A stretch of 64,000 nt of DNA from Allodiplogaster sudhausi (lineage: Eukaryota; Nematoda; Chromadorea; Rhabditida; Diplogasteridae): contig CALZFC010000042.1 in the NCBI GenBank assembly GCA_945643635.1, forward strand, positions 1,396,501-1,460,500, given 5' to 3'. The translations under genes were made by a program, and so were the position numbers. The notes below the pieces were generated by a model. That model saw only the letters and a program-made list of their open reading frames with translations. It ran no database searches and had not been told where the DNA came from. Each line of letters opens with the position of its first letter. The stretch's first letter is position 1. Shown one piece after another: positions 1 to 11,421 of the stretch.

Positions 1-2250
1 GTTGCGGTGGAGTGCGTTGAACGAGGAAGAAGGCGAAGAGGAGTGGCTGAAAGATACGGACGCCATCAAGGAGCTGAACAGGCTGAGATATGCTTACGGA
101 AGGGTCGAGACAGCACCAGAAGGTAGTAGCCATCATTCAGTCTAGCAAAGCTTCCTTTATTCGCGATATCATATCATGTCATGTAAATGTGATGAAACTA
201 CATTGTTTTCCTTCTGCAGATAGAGCTACAGGGGACGCTTTTGTGCAGGTGCATTTAGACGAGTAGTAGGGGTGGCGCAGAATATACTGGCTTAACTCCA
301 CGTAGAAGATTTGGAAGGTTTCCTAACTGACGAGTAATTATATGAGTGTTGTTCCAGCAGAGGATCTACCTCCGCCATTGCAAGCACTGAATGGAGTCGG
401 GCCAAGCAATCTCGGGCCAGACGAGTACCCTGAATGGATGTATGAAGACTCTGCTGAGGTGGGCGTTTGCTTCCCTTAGATTTATTTCTAATTATGTCTT
501 TCCAGTTATGAAGCAGTTTGTTTTGGTTCGGTTTGTACCGCTTCTTACCGCAATTTTCTCTTGTTACTGTTTAATAAAATATTAGTTTTTTTTAAAGCGA
601 AGATATTTACAGAATATAAATAGCGGCTGATAATTAGAAGTGTTCAGGTCGCTGGTTCTCCCGCTATTTGCTCGAGAGGCGAGAGAGCCGATGAGGAAGA
701 AGACGCTGAATACCCCGGCCCAACTCGCATCATCCGAGTATACTTGGGAGCCACCGAGGAACAGATCATGGAGGATCTTCTCTGCTGCCAAGTGGTACGT
801 GCTAATCAATAAGTATTGATTTTTAAAGCATTTAATTGTATTAAAATCGATATTAAAGTTGTCTAATTCTGTGACTATGTTAAGAATCGCGAGGACTCGA
901 CAAGCAGCAGTGACAGCAGAGGATCATCTTCTGACTGGTCAGCATCGGAAGATGAGTATGAAGAAGTGGAAGAGAAGGGGGAAAACACTCGGCAAGGCGC
1001 TGCGGACGTTCGCATCTGGAACACGCATGATCAAGTTGGTTCATTACAGTTACTGTAATTAGTACTTCTAATTCGTTTTGTGGTACATGGCATTTTTATA
1101 TCCTCCGCAAGTTCCATCTCTTTTTTTATTTAATGATTCTTCGTAATGCTGCTAACACACTTTATGGCTAAATTAAAGGTGTCTTTATTAAAGATCACAG
1201 GAGCTGTGGAAGATGCAGTCGCTTCCGTGACTCTTGAAGACGGAGAAGTGGAGTTGAAGGTGGAAGAAGAAGAAAACGAGGAGAGCAAGGAGAAAGAGAA
1301 GAAAGGAAGAGATGAAGAAGACGTGAAGAAGAGACGATCCCCTGCCGTTGAGATGGCCACATTGAATGGAAAGAAGAGAAAGGCAGTTGGAGGAGGAGGG
1401 ACAAGGAAGGCCAAGAGGAGGGAGGATGACGAGGAAGAGAAACGAGTGGAGGCGACTGCGGAGGGTAAGATTAGTTGCTATACTTGCTCTCCTTTTTATC
1501 GAGTGCTTTTAAAAGGTATCAGTACCGAAAGCAGCAACTATAATTTGACGTGATGAAATGATTATGGAACTCTTAGATGACCAAACACCGAGCACTTCGC
1601 GCGCTTCGATGAACTCTTTGCTCGACACAACTTCAACGACTGCAATTGCTGGAAAAGGCAATCCCTGGCTTCTTTTTATTCCTTTTAAACACCAAATTAG
1701 TACTTGAAGAGTAGCATCTTCTGAATAGTCCATCATGGTCTTGTAATGTCTTTAATTTATCGATTTTTGTTGTTGTAAATAATGTCCTTTATGAAGACCA
1801 TACGACCATACTCTAGGACTAGCTGGTGAGTCTCCTCCACCAAAGCGAGTGAAGGGCGGAGGGGCGAGTGGAAAGCGGATTCCACTGGTGCCGCTTGTGG
1901 GTGCGACGGCCAAGACTGCGGCTGCTGGCGCCGCGCCAAAGAGGCCTCCTTCGCGGCGGAAACGAAATTCGGCCTCCACGGAAGCGAAGACTCCACCAAC
2001 TACTCCCAGTGAAGGGATCAAGGTAGGAGGATTCGGAAGATAATGAATTGCGATAGGCTTCGTGTTGGATTCCTACCTCTTAAGCAAGATTTCTTTTGAT
2101 GCCCTCGCTTTCCGAAATGACATGGTACTATTTATAACTTGATTGTAGCTAGCAAACGGGCACGGGCCAACTCCGCCCCCTTCCTCAGCTACGCCTGCTC
2201 AGTCTGCTGTACGAAGACGTTCGCCACGCGCTACCGTCAGTGCTCAATAG
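1..2250 (+). CDS. C-terminal part of an unrecognised charged, probably nuclear protein (5' end outside window)
   Basis: At least seven exons join in phase to a TAG at 2248-2250; the gene begins left of the window. The visible protein starts with an acidic segment (EEEGEEEWLKD), has a proline-rich stretch ending PEWMYEDSAE (389-459), and then a more structured piece with RIIRVYLGATEEQIMEDLL (about 649-793). A serine/acid-rich exon (886-1034) and a long Glu/Lys exon with KKRR, GKKRK and RKAKRR clusters (about 1195-1464) follow. The tail is Pro/Lys/Arg-rich (1824-2022 and 2149-2250). The alternating acidic and basic patches look like a nuclear or chromatin protein, but this is inference; I recognise no domain. 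The reading through exons 885-1464 is phase-consistent; the first exons are less certain. The hAT insertion begins about 400 bp past the stop. Confidence 0.6.
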
Positions 2251-2637
2251 TGAATGGAGTGGGTGGAGCCTCTTCCTTCTGTGCTCCGCACTTCGGAGCT
2301 GCCACGCCCACCATCCAGCGTACTCCTCCAGATCCCGGCTAGCCGATGCGTAGATCAACCGATGCTTCTTTGCTTCCTCTTATAGCGAAAGAGAAATTGT
2401 GTAGATGCATACCGTATCCTAGCACCCTTGATTACTGTACTCCATTCTTGACCCGCAGGAAACGCGAGATTTAAATACGCGCGCGAGACAGGATCTCATT
2501 GAAGCCGCTGCCACATGATATTCCAGAACTATATCCAGGAAAGTTCCTCGACTCAGTAATTGATGCATACTCTCTGTACTCCTATCTCACTGATCATTTA
2601 TCCACCTTCCGAACTTCCAGTCATCTGCCTCTCCGTT
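2251..2637. other. 3' flank of the first gene
   Basis: This stretch lies between the stop codon at 2250 and the transposon target duplication. It holds the probable 3' UTR and ordinary intergenic sequence. I see no exon or RNA gene here. Confidence 0.5.
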
Positions 2638-2645
2638 GTGTGCAC
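2638..2645. repeat. Left target-site duplication of the hAT element
   Basis: The octamer GTGTGCAC directly precedes the CAGGGG terminus and is repeated after the right terminus. Confidence 0.88.
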
Positions 2646-3567
2646 CAGGGGTGTATCGGAATTCCGAATTCCGTCCTTTTTTCACTTCCGAATTCCGATT
2701 TCCGAATTCCGTTATGGAAGGAAGCCTTCCGGATTCCGAATTCCGTTATGAAGGCCATGTCTGCGGAATTTTTTCGGAATTTTGTAGCTCAGTCGGGCAT
2801 ATTTTATGTATTAATCTAAGAAGAAAACTGAAGCCAGTCCTTAGAAAACTGACGCCAGTTTGATCAAATGTTAATGAACATGTGTTGAGATGTTGAGTTG
2901 GGCGAAATTACAATGGAATATTTTTCATAAGGGGAGAGACCTTTTGGAAACGCATTTTGGTAAAACTGAAATAAATTTCCAAACTTCACAACATACATAC
3001 AAAGTGCTGACATAAACTGAAATGATAAAGTTATCGCGTCTAAAGTAGATTGGTTAGTGGTTTGGGCTAAGGCACGGTACGAAACTCGATAAAAAGGATT
3101 AGGTCTCTGGAACCCCTGGGGGCCCGAGATACAGACCCCTCAGGGGCTGGACAACTGCCAGCCGAAAGAAGAATGGTGGTGCGGCAGGGCAAGTGGAGTG
3201 GAGGGTGCCGATGGCAGCTGACGTTACCCAGAGAGATGCCGTCGGGAGAGATGAGAACGGACGCCGTTCATAACGGTGCAGCAAGGCTGGAGATGAGCAT
3301 GGACTTATCATGTTCGGCGGTTTCCCTATCGCTGCCTTTCTCCACCGAGCCGACGCTTACTGCACGTGTTTCCTTCTCCCGATTCTCCGTCTCTGTTCAG
3401 CGTGCGGACTGCGGACGCGACGCGTAGGAGATAGATAAACTATCCTAGGAGTGAGGGGAGTGGCTGGGAGAGGAGATGTAAAGTAGGGTGTCGGTTAATC
3501 AGTCGGGGCACTCCGCCAGCTTTACCAGGCTACTGTTGTTCTCCTCGTCCATCGACTTGAGCAGTGG

Positions 3568-3632
3568 GCCTTCCTGACGATGTGGACAATGAGGGCAACA
3601 GATACTTTGATAGCGACGCAGGAGACGTCAAG
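3568..3632 (+). other. Exon-like fragment inside the hAT element
   Basis: In one frame this GC-rich piece reads GLPDDVDNEGNRYF then DSDAGDVK. It is preceded by an AG (…TTGAGCAG) and followed by GTCTGG, so it looks like a spliced exon, possibly one captured from a host gene. The complementary strand also has a short open frame here, so the coding strand is not secure. I cannot name the source. Confidence 0.3.
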
Positions 3633-3654
3633 GTCTGGTGAAATAGAGAACTTA

Positions 3655-3990
3655 CAAAAGTATATAAAATTAATTCAGTATAAAGCCAAACCCTTGTTTT
3701 TCCACTGCTCTGGGGGGATTAAAGGAGATATTTTCTTAACACAACTCATTTCCTCGCTCTGATCAGGCGAGAGGCTCCTATCTCTTCCCACCCTATCGAT
3801 ACGGGAAAGTGAACTAATTGTTAATTGTTAGTTCACTTTCCCGTATCGATAGGGTGGGAAGAGATAGGAGCCTCTCGCCTGATCAGAGCGAGGAAATGAG
3901 TTGTGTTAAGAAAATATCTCCTTTAATCCCCCCAGAGCAGTGGAAAAACAAGGGTTTGGCTTTATACTGAATTAATTTTATATACTTTTG
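3655..3990. repeat. Perfect 163-bp inverted repeat with 10-bp spacer
   Basis: Positions 3655-3817 are the exact reverse complement of 3828-3990 as far as I can read, separated by TTGTTAATTG. The match stops sharply at 3654/3991. It lies wholly within the hAT element and could be a nested fold-back element, an aberrant repair product, or an assembly or amplification artefact. Confidence 0.93.
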
Positions 3991-4328
3991 CACCTTAAGC
4001 TAAAACTGGTAGAAGTTTTCCAAAACCGAGAGAACAAAAGTAAATGAAAATATGTGACAATGTTTTCTTCAGATTTCATCCAAGATTTCAATGGCACGGC
4101 AGAGCACATCCTCCATCTAATCTCACCGTTGTTTTATGCCCCAAGCGCGATAGATAGACCAAAAGTTAGAGAGAAAAGGTCCCATTTTTCTTATTGAAAC
4201 TTGAAGTTCCGAATTCCGAATTCCGACCTTTTTTCTCTTCCGAATTCCGATTTCCGAATTCCGTTATGAAAGGAGGCCTTCCGAATTTCGAATTCCGTTA
4301 TGAAAATTTTTATTCCGATACATCCCTG

Positions 4329-4336
4329 GTGTGCAC
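4329..4336. repeat. Right target-site duplication of the hAT element
   Basis: The octamer GTGTGCAC directly follows the CATCCCTG right end and is identical to 2638-2645 in the same orientation. Confidence 0.88.
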
Positions 4337-5331
4337 GCTTTGACCAACACTCATCCCAGAAAAGAAATGCTCTATATTCCTCAAGTTTGCAGCAAATATT
4401 TGTAATTACAATAATTGGATCTGCCTCGATTCGCTCGAATTGCTGAAACTCTTAACAATATGGCTTATTCCCGTCTTCACATTTTCGCGTTCTGTGATAC
4501 ATCTCAGGCCTTGTACAACTAATAATAACCCTAGTTTTTTTACGCTTTTTATTGAATAATTGCGCCCTAACTAATAGCATGCAGCCTTCTTAGAATTTCT
4601 TTGCTACTTACCGAAAATATTTGGCATTAAGAGTTTATATTTAAAGAGATATAATTTGATATCTGAGGATCTATGGTAATGCTTGTGTTCTCTTTCGGAT
4701 TTCTCACAATATTCTTGCTATTCCATGCGCTATCTCAAGAGAGCACTCGCGGAATGGTGCCATTTCTTCAGGATCAAAGTAGAAGTCGCTGAAGCAGTAG
4801 TCATTTCTTCCTTCTCTCTTTCTCTCTCTATCTCTCTCTCTCTCTCAATTGTGATGGCTATCTCGGATTTTTCTAGTGAAAGTGTTTAGACAATCCAATC
4901 ATCCCCTCGAATCAATCGATAAGAAGGGGACTCATTTGGCTTACCTCTTCTATTCTCTTGCTCGTTTTACGGGTTCGTTTGGTGGTACCCTTTTCGATAA
5001 CATTTTTTTTTTATTCCAGACCAGGATAATAGTAAATGAAGAGAAATCTTTTCCAAGCGTTCTCGCATTTCTTGATGTATGTTGATACTTTGTCAGTCCT
5101 TGAGTGCAGTCGTTCCCTTGATTCATTGATTTTGTGAACCTGGACATTTCAAAAAGTGCATTTATAAATAAATAAACATCTATTTCATGTCATGTGTAAT
5201 TTTCAGTTAAATACAGTTGCTCCCGCATCTGTTGAACTCTTGTGGGGTTCATATTTTAATTATTTCTTTTTTTATATATTTACTTTTACGTTTGAACGGC
5301 TGTTTCATCTTTCAGTAAGCTTACTTTGATA
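4337..5331. other. Intergenic DNA upstream of NAA35
   Basis: AT-rich sequence with a short CT run at 4817-4847. Directly before the NAA35 start there is a 3' splice signal (TTTCATCTTTCAG, ending near 5314) and then 17 bp to the ATG, the arrangement expected for spliced-leader trans-splicing. No other gene is seen. Confidence 0.45.
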
Positions 5332-8300
5332 ATGGACAAGAAGCAGAAGCGACGGAGGAGAAAAGGCGGAGAGGGAGCGAAGAACTCGACAGGAAACACG
5401 CAGGAGGAAAGAGACGAGGCCAAGCACGAGAAAGAGTCAGCTTTTGCTATCATTTCACCCCTGGCAAGCCAAATACTAAATCAATTTATTTATCCTTCTT
5501 TTCATTGGTGTTACGGAAGCTAACTTCCTTGCGGATGAGTGCTATAATTCAAATATTTATTCTACTTCCTGGAATTGTTCACCGAAAAAAAAACCCAGTT
5601 CTTTTTGTATCCATGTCAGATGAAATTGTGAAATGTCATTGGCTCAATCTAACAATAGGACATAGAAAAACACTAACAGGGTGTTAATTTAAGGCTGGAA
5701 CGATGGCTTGCCGATGTGGACATCCGAGATGGAGTTACTGAATCAACGAAGAGTGGTGCGAACTCGAGAGAGCGGCTAGACAACGATGCAGAACACTTAA
5801 ATGGTGATTAATGTCTTCTTTGCTGTAAAATACGAATAAGTATTTGTATTGGGCTATCATTATTATGCGTATTTGCCAGATGATTCACTTTTTTTTGGGG
5901 CACAACCCACATTAATTTCAGTAGTTACTGTTATTTCTTTAAAGATGTGAAAAGCAACGACGTGGAAGTCCGCTGCTCGCCCTCCCCTCCTCCTGAGATG
6001 GTTATCGTCGTGGAAGAAGAGGAAATCACCCAGCGGTTCCTGGATGCGTGCAGCAGTCAGTTTCCACTTTTTTAATGGAGATAAACTTTTTTAATCTTTG
6101 AATATTCACCTTATTTATGAGATTACCTCGCAATGTTAACTGACATTGTCTCTCTGTCCATCTAATTCCTTGTTTCCAGAGCTTGTAATGGGTGAGCTGG
6201 CCCGTTTGGAGTCCTTTCATCTGATGGAAGCAATGTCGGCGATTGAGTTGATGGATCCGAAGATGGACAGTGGAATGGTGATCGTGGAGGCGCCTCCCAC
6301 CATCGAGGATGCTGTTGCTGATGTGCGATTGTTTTGTCTATCCTTCATTTGGTGTCTTTTGGCAATTACAACGACAATACATTAGAGCAGGGTTGGAAAA
6401 TGCCGCAGGATTCTTTTCGTACGGCCAAGACAAAAGAAGGCTTACCCTGCCACTGTGAGGGTTTCAAGACGGTGCATGAACACACTACTTCAGAGAAAAA
6501 AGGGAAAAAGAAGTACGTAATATTCTTAGGGTTGGCTGGAGATGGACGCGTCCGACCTGCTAGCGATGGTTGATGCAACGCTTGCCTGTCTGGTGACTTG
6601 GCTCGAGGGCGGAATGCTCACGCAAACGGTTTCTATAGAACTTTGCAATTTGTTCTCAAATAGTTTTCTAGAGCTACTGTAAAGAAACTAGATTTTTAGT
6701 ATGGCTTTAAGCGAAGCCATCTGCATGAAATATCCTTAAGATTTGTTATGTCAATGAGTATCTTTATTCTTTTTAATCAGAAACAATATTTGAAGGTTCT
6801 GACGAATTTGCTAATCACGGACCCAGACACGCTTAGTGCAGCAGCGGCCGCAATGGTGCATGGCCCTTCCATGTCTTTTGAAGTTAGTTACGTTATTTAC
6901 AGTGTGGTCTGAGAGGGAGAAATGAGAAAGCGAAGAAAAATAAAAGGTTCCGTGTTGTAGGTGATGACTGCGCTGGCGCACGCCTTTGCCCATCTCGTTC
7001 TTCTCGTCAGACACACTGTGCAGACCGCCAGCGTCTTCGAGGAGGTACCAAGAAGCTTGGTTTATAAAGAAGAAAAGTTCTTATTTGATTGCACACAAAC
7101 CGCTTGTTCTATTCAATTTCTAAGTACTTGCAATGTTTTTTAGCGCCAAAATTCTGGTAGCATCTTGTCAGTTCTTGATAATAGTGTGATTGTGTGATGA
7201 GTAAGCTGTTGCATGTTGCAGGAAGACTTCAATCCGCACCAGCCCTTCATCATCACGTCCTCCTTCAAGCGAGAGGATGTCTCTGCACTGCTCAGCGTGG
7301 CCGAGAAGCGAGTTCTTGCCACCGCTGATGTCCGTTTGCCATTTTGCTGCTAACATATCCTTACGAATGAAAGGTGTTATTCTGTCATTAGTTCGGTCAC
7401 TTTTTATCGTTCTCAATTGATTCTCGTCTGCAATAATCCGGAACCTAAAATGAGTAAGTTAAAGAAGGCCGAGAAGATCGAGCGTGAGGCGAACGCGTCC
7501 GCGCCGCCTCTGCACGCGTTGCGGTTGCGAGCTGTTGCGTCGCGGCTGAGCTGGCTTCGTCTCCTGCTCAGCGCACTCTGCCATGTCGTGCTGCCACGGG
7601 TGGATGACAGCATCACTCCCGGCGGAAGCCCTGCTGCGGTTGCGGCTGCCCAGGCTGGCATGGAGAAGGCTGCTGCATTCAAGTAGGTGGAGAGCAGAGC
7701 GAGAGAGAACTGAGAAGGAGACCAAAAGGAGAACAAAAGCAAGAGAAATGCTTTATTTCCAGACCGAAGCTAAAGGCGGCGGTGGAGACGCTGTCAATGG
7801 CTCGTGAATGTGCTCGTCGCTTCGCAGAAACTTCTGAGATGGGAACCATGGCGCCTAGCGGCCAAGATGGTTTATTTTTCATTTTCTGATTTGTTGTTTA
7901 GGATAGTCTCTAATTTTCATTGTGGGAGCGTTTTTACCACATCAGGATCATGCGATTTTAGTAAATGGAGGGAGGTCCCGTTCAATTCCACTGTCCCTCA
8001 GACCCCTGCATCAGTATGTCTTGCTTTAACTCTCTGTTCTCATTCTCTCTGAGCAGGCAACTATAACTGGCTGCGTGGCTTCGTCCCTGATCTCAATCGT
8101 CGCTTCATGCCGGCCACCTTCCCGAGAAAGTCAGCTGATTATTGAGCTCCCTCTTAAAATTAATCTTTTATTAAGAGTATTGAATAATATCCCTTAAGTG
8201 CTACCCATTCAGAACGGAGATGCACTCTCGCCGTCTGGCGCTCTCTTACTTGGACAGGCTGACTTGCCGTCTTCTGGAGATCGCTGTTCGTGTGCCTGCG

Positions 8301-11300
8301 ATTGTCACTGACGTCCATCTCATGTTGGTCAGTGAAAACTTTGTAGTTGTTTATTAGGGACCGTGTCAAAACAGCAACGACGTTTGCGCAAAGATCTCAT
8401 AACTTAGTTCAGGGTGATCGTACCGGTTCAACCAATATTCCGCGTGATTGCTCTCATTGAGATGAATTGAACCATATAGGTTTCGCAGTTCTTAGACAGC
8501 AGGAAAAAAAGTTGAAAATTTGAAATTTTTAAGCTTCAGTCACAAAAGTGCTATCGTTGGATAGAACTTGTAAAGAGAAATTGATTGGTGCTAATTTTAT
8601 CGGTCTGCGATAACAATAAAGAAAGTTACGACACTTTTAGCGCAAATGTCGTTGCTGTTTTGACACGGTCCCGTTTATTATATCTTTTTGTTTCATTACT
8701 GTTTTTATTACAGCATCCCTTTAAAGGAAGTGGGTATAAACATGGATCTAAATAATTTTGAGCTTCCTAGAATTATCTTCGCTCCTTCTGTGAAATCGAG
8801 AGCTGCGTTCTTTCTCGTTCGGTGTTGCAGGTTTGCACTTTCACTGGTTCATTCTACTAATTGATTATAAGGAGAAGGGAGCCAGAGACGGTTTACTTGG
8901 CAAACAATTTACTAATTTCCCATGTGTAATAATGAAAATCGCCCTGCATTCATTCTTTCTTCATGCTTTTTGTCAGATAATCTTGTCTCTGTTTATTCCT
9001 GGCTGGTACTCTTCATCTGATACGATGAATTCAGCTGGTCCTCCTTCCAAATGACGAGCGTGTCTTGGGCGAAGTTCCCTTGGGCGAGATTCTAACTGAG
9101 ACCATTCGTTCTTCCGTCGCTCCCCCCTTCCTCTTCAAAGAGTTAGTGGCCGTTGGAATTGTTGAAATTTCGAGTAACATTAATTGTAGTAGCCCCTCCG
9201 CTCGCTCCAGCACGTGCGTTGGACTCTGGGCTGAATTCCAGAATGACACCGTCAAAGTCATCCTGCAGACAATACAAGTACTTGGTCAGTTTTTTTGAAG
9301 TCTCTTTTTCCATTTTTGGTATTCTCTTCTAAATGGATTATAATGTTATCCTTTTAGGCAACAACCTTGCTCGCCAGTGGGAGAAGCTCACGCAGATCTT
9401 TGAAGATTTGTCAACGCTTCAAACGGAATCCGAGCGACTCGATTCTGAGGTGAGATCTGTCTGAATCGTGATCGAACCAATGGATCATTCAGCAGGTCAT
9501 AGAATATCCCTCTATATTCTAGGTAACCCACTGCACAACATCGTTTGCAAATGCCCACGACGGAGCATACAAAGGTTTGTTTGAGATGCATCGTTAAGTC
9601 TGTTGTTCAACTGTATGCCTCCCGCTCTCTCACCCTGTCTGTCCCTCTCTTACTTCTGTCCCATTCCCTCATTATTCCATCAGGTCCACCTCCCGGACCG
9701 TCCGTGTCTACCTGGGTGCTGCAGTTCTCGCTTCGCTTGGTACAGTGGCACTTCGAAATCGGATTTCGACTCAACCTCTTTGTCCCTTACGAGTTTACCT
9801 ATGTTTACTGGTTCGGATTTTTCTCTCGAATAGCTTTACAATCTTTTTCATGCTAGTAAGCAAATCAATTTATAGATTTTTTAAGCTAAAAAAGTTAAGT
9901 TTAAATTCTGAGGTTTATAAATGTTGTACTGATTCAGGTACATGCGAGACGTGTTGTGCAAGTGGATGATGAATACGGTAGAGAAGAGTTCGGGCATGAT
10001 TCTGACGGAGCATCGGCTAGGTCAGAGTGCTTACAAATGCCGCCATTTATTTTAGATTTTATAGACTTGTTTATAGACTTAAATTCTCCCTTTTTCAGCT
10101 ATGCAATCCGTGGTGAAGAAGACCGAGAAGACAATGCCAGCGCGGGCCGTGAAGTTGGAGGAGAAGCTCAAGAAGAGGTATTTGTTATCTATATTTATAT
10201 TTGAGACGAATAGTGAAGCATTGTCAATATGAATTCTTTATTTATAAATTTCCAGAATGAATGCTTGCCGATCACTGTACATGTTCGGAGAAGAACGCAT
10301 CTTCAACGCCTACTTCACACTCACTCTCGGGCTCATTTCGGATGGAAAGATCAAGGTTAGCTAAATCGTTTTGCAAATAATTCTTTTTTTAACAGTTCTT
10401 TTTGTTTAAGGTACCAGAATGGTTCCCGGGACTCTCGGAGACTCGGCGTTTTGAACATCGGTTAGTAGTTTTTGTTTTTTTAAAGTTGTTAATAATGAAT
10501 TCTTTTATTAAAAATAAAAAAAAAGTTAATTCTAATTTCTCTAGGATGGCGCCGTACGTGGTTTTCGGAGTCCCGATTTGGGTAAACTACGACTTCTATG
10601 AACGCGTGAGCGGGTACGGACGGGTCTTCTCATTCATTGACATTTCAATTTCTTGTTATTTTTTTTATACTTTGAGTGCTATACTTTACATTCAGAGTTC
10701 GTCAGTTTCTTGAATACGGTACTCCGTACTGTTACGAATCTGCAGCCCAACTATTCGAGGTGAATCTTTAATATGCCATAGAAAAATGTTTTTAGTTTAT
10801 AGAAGAGAAAAAAGCCACTGTCGATTTTACAGACCCACCCTGAATTTTGACCGTCTCCAAAGCCCTTCCTCATCACGTTTCAGAAACATTTTGGCAGAAA
10901 CTCTGAGTTCAGCCAACCCACCCTGGTTTCAGGACCCAATACCTCCTTCCCCTTCTTGATCTTCTGGGTACTCGACAGTGGCTTTTGTTCCCTGAGATAT
11001 AGGCACATTTTTTTCCAAAAGTAGTGTAGTTTAGCTCAGAAATTACTGAAATAACAAAGTACGGCATAATCTTTCATAAAGTTGTAACCTTATTGCTTTG
11101 AGAAATCCCGCGAGATCTTGGAACAAACACCCGAGGCTCGTCAACTGGCAATTGCAAGAGTCTGCAAGCAGAACGCTGTTGTCTGCAAGATTCTCGCTTC
11201 GGGTAAGCAGTTCTTTCATTCTCTCCAAGATATCTCATTTTTCGCTTGCTTCAAAATTAGGTTTTTCATTAAAACTATTATCTGGAAGGTATTCGTCCTT

Positions 11301-11421
11301 TTCGGTTCGGATACCTTGAGTTTTTTGTTGGATTTCTTCAGGCAGACGACCTGAGGCGAAGATTGTTTTCGACTTCTCTGACCTGGCCTTTCCTCTTTAT
11401 CCGCTACTCAAGTTTGCCTAA
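5332..11421 (+). CDS. NAA35: N-alpha-acetyltransferase 35, NatC auxiliary subunit (Mak10 family)
   Basis: This encodes the large non-catalytic subunit of the NatC complex, which helps acetylate the N-termini of nascent proteins with hydrophobic second residues at the ribosome. The family signature is clear in the exon at 6180-6323: LMEAMSAIELMDPKMDSGM matches the Mak10 core of human NAA35. Next comes VTWLEGGMLTQTV (about 6590-6630), and later exons carry the family blocks around LHALRLRAV, RRFMPATFPR, a WVLQFSLRLVQWHFEIGF-like segment and AYFTLTLGLISDGKIKVP. The last exon ends IVFDFSDLAFPLYPLLKFA, comparable with the family's C-terminal FDFS…FP block. The N-terminal exon is a Lys/Arg-rich extension. 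The ATG at 5332 is the first after a 3' splice signal. Introns hold at least one MITE. Some middle boundaries (8.3-9.1 kb) are approximate. Confidence 0.88.
8357..8672. mobile_element. Short inverted-repeat element (MITE) in a NAA35 intron, 316 bp
   Basis: The ends start GGGACCGTGTCAAAACAGC and form 33-bp terminal inverted repeats with one mismatch. The flanks are an exact 8-bp target duplication GTTTATTA (8349-8356 and 8673-8680). There is no coding capacity. The 8-bp duplication suggests mobilisation by a hAT-like transposase, although the terminus differs from the CAGGG type. Confidence 0.9.
10801..10996. mobile_element. Possible small MITE in a NAA35 intron
   Basis: AAAAGCCACTGTCGA (10810-10824) is mirrored exactly by TCGACAGTGGCTTTT (10972-10986), with looser similarity extending outward. 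I could not define a target duplication, so limits are approximate. Confidence 0.5.

Larger units (their letters stand above)
2646..4328. mobile_element. hAT-type DNA transposon, non-autonomous, 1,683 bp
   Basis: The element begins CAGGGGTGTATCGGAAT and ends with its reverse complement carrying one mismatch (17-bp terminal inverted repeats). It is flanked on both sides by the same 8-bp word GTGTGCAC (2638-2645 and 4329-4336). An 8-bp target duplication and CAGGG termini are hallmarks of the hAT superfamily. Just inside each end lie several copies of TTCCGAATTCCG (about 2655-2755 and 4207-4300), probably subterminal transposase-binding repeats. No long transposase frame is visible, so it should depend on a transposase elsewhere. 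The interior includes a GC-rich section (about 3090-3640) and a perfect palindrome (3655-3990), both described separately. Confidence 0.88.
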
